Part shown: positions 62,944-64,000 of the stretch, piece by piece
Numbering within the stretch: the first letter of the stretch is position 1
Layout: each line of letters opens with the position of its first letter
NCBI RefSeq assembly: GCF_000967725.1
Contig: NZ_JXYE01000007.1
Location: 1-64,000 of the forward strand
Direction of reading: 5' to 3'
DNA from: Loktanella sp. S4079
Lineage (GTDB): Bacteria > Pseudomonadota > Alphaproteobacteria > Rhodobacterales > Rhodobacteraceae
DNA: 64,000 nucleotides
Made by a program: the position numbers and the translations under genes
Notes under the pieces: model-generated
Database searches by the model: none
Told to the model about the DNA's origin: nothing
Seen by the model: the letters and a program-made list of their open reading frames with translations, nothing else

Positions 62944-63775
62944 AAGTTCCGCTCACATTAAAGACGCAGCCGTCAGTGATCAGTTCCGGCGGCGTCCGAC
63001 ACAGCCCCTTCGCAACCTGCCAAGCCGCGAGAACTTTGGGTACATATTCTCGTGTTTCAGCGAATGGCGGCACACCTTCGTATCGCTGCACATTCCCTTC
63101 GCCAGCATTGTATCCTGCCAGGACAAGCACCGGATCATTCCCAAACTCAGTGAGCAACCAGTCGAGGTAAGCAACCCCACCTTTGATATTCTCTGCAGCA
63201 TTTGTGCGATCACTCACGCCAAAGCGTTCGGCAGTTGCGGGCATCAGTTGCATCAACCCTGTCGCCCCGGCCGTGCTCACTGCGTCAGTTCGTCCTGCGC
63301 TTTCCACAGAGATTACCGCGATCACCAGTGCAGGCGAAACATTCGTACCGACAGTTTCCTTCAAGATAGCAGGTCCATGAGCGCTCGCGATATTCTGCAG
63401 GCTTTGTAGGCGCGGAGTCCGCACGTCTTCGCCCTCAGGTGCGTTATTGATTTGCTGAAGTGCCATTTGAAGTCGCGCGGGCGAAGATCCAGCAATCCCA
63501 CCAGATACGCCGCGCCAGAACCACTCCGCAGCCGAACCTGGCGGTACGGCGACTGGTACATTTACCTCTTCAGGCTCAGGTTCATCTGCGTACACAGGTT
63601 CGATCCGAGGCGCATTGGGATCAATCTGTACATTTATTCGACTACCCGCCCCACCAGAGGGCACGGTTACGCGCCGAAACGTAAAATCAGGTTGCAAGCG
63701 CACGACCTCTGCGTAGGCTGAACTCGCCCAAATCAACAAAACAAAGTTCGATATAATCCAAAGTCGCCGATTCAT
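62942..63775 (-). CDS. Lytic transglycosylase (SLT domain)
   Basis: From ATG 63775 the 277-residue protein has a signal peptide (WIISNFVLLIWASSAYA) and an SLT domain in the C-terminal half with the catalytic glutamate in VISVESAGRTDAVS, GATGLMQLMPATAERFGV and LAGYNAGEGNV. It cleaves the peptidoglycan glycan strand in the periplasm. An earlier ATG at 63811 lacks a signal-peptide-compatible context. It is a single gene convergent to scoAB. Confidence 0.92.
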   Translation of the reverse strand: MNRRLWIISNFVLLIWASSAYAEVVRLQPDFTFRRVTVPSGGAGSRINVQIDPNAPRIEPVYADEPEPEEVNVPVAVPPGSAAEWFWRGVSGGIAGSSPARLQMALQQINNAPEGEDVRTPRLQSLQNIASAHGPAILKETVGTNVSPALVIAVISVESAGRTDAVSTAGATGLMQLMPATAERFGVSDRTNAAENIKGGVAYLDWLLTEFGNDPVLVLAGYNAGEGNVQRYEGVPPFAETREYVPKVLAAWQVAKGLCRTPPELITDGCVFNVSGT

Positions 63776-63811
63776 TTTTGATTCCGCTCGATTTTTTGTG
63801 ATTTGGAGCAT

Positions 63812-64000
63812 GGCAGAAAATCGCCAAAATGCTAGAATCGCGAAAACAATTAGGTCATTTTTGACGAATTAAGGACCTAATCGCAACGCTAAGCTGTATG
63901 ATCAAAAGCAAGGGGGCAATATTTATATAGTAATTTCAATATATTAGAATTTTTCTAGGAAAAATACTGGCGCGCGCTGAAAATGAACGAAACGCGCCAA
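63812..64000. other. AT-rich end of the window
   Basis: The last 189 bases are AT-rich (especially 63920-63965) and contain no frame with a credible start. They probably hold the promoter of the transglycosylase and that of a gene beyond the window. Confidence 0.35.

Noticed and set aside
1..64000. tRNA, rRNA, CRISPR or prophage genes
   Set aside because: No tRNA-like TTCGA arms with cloverleaf, no rRNA stretches, no regularly spaced direct repeats and no phage genes were seen in the gaps.

Overview
The window looks like a chromosomal segment of an alphaproteobacterium of the Rhodobacteraceae (roseobacter type). The evidence is the gene order ctaC-ctaB-small membrane protein-ctaG-ctaE-surf1-thrC-M16 peptidase, a typical 33-residue PqqA, alphaproteobacterial ery genes and an even, moderately high GC content. 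No PQQ dehydrogenase, tRNA, rRNA, CRISPR array or intact mobile element was found. Assignments rest on motif reading and family knowledge; no database search was run.

Left region (about 0.2-28.7 kb): support machinery for a periplasmic PQQ (quinoprotein) alcohol or methanol oxidation system whose dehydrogenase must lie outside the window, possibly just to the left. It holds (i) a putative periplasmic relay: a SoxYZ-like carrier, a metallo-beta-lactamase-fold hydrolase and three small exported proteins of unknown role; (ii) a regulatory trio: NarL-type regulator, FIST sensor and hybrid histidine kinase; (iii) an mxaRSACKL-like maturation block: MoxR ATPase, DUF58 protein, small membrane protein, two von Willebrand A proteins, TPR protein and BatD-like protein; (iv) pqqABCDE, with pqqA too short for most gene finders; (v) an OmpR-type two-component pair; (vi) an MxaD-like protein and two beta-propeller proteins; (vii) a PQQ-associated ABC system interrupted by a second, NitT/TauT-type ABC importer.

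Middle region (about 29.0-45.5 kb): an erythritol-type polyol catabolic cluster. EryA (kinase), EryB (dehydrogenase), EryC, EryH (TpiA-like) and EryI (RpiB-like) should give D-erythrose 4-phosphate. EryD (SorC family) and a DeoR-family regulator flank a tkt-fbp-fba operon of Calvin-cycle-like enzymes. A DUF2291 protein and a sugar ABC importer complete the set. The combination suggests assimilation of erythrose 4-phosphate through sedoheptulose 1,7-bisphosphate.

At 45.5-46.8 kb is a scar: a broken IS3-family transposase fragment and an Imm11-like immunity gene split by one in-frame amber codon. Right region (46.8-64.0 kb) is conserved housekeeping: FAD-linked oxidase, GNAT, M16 peptidase, thrC and the cytochrome c oxidase assembly operon on the minus strand; then tldD, dprA, topA and scoAB on the plus strand; and a lytic transglycosylase at the end.
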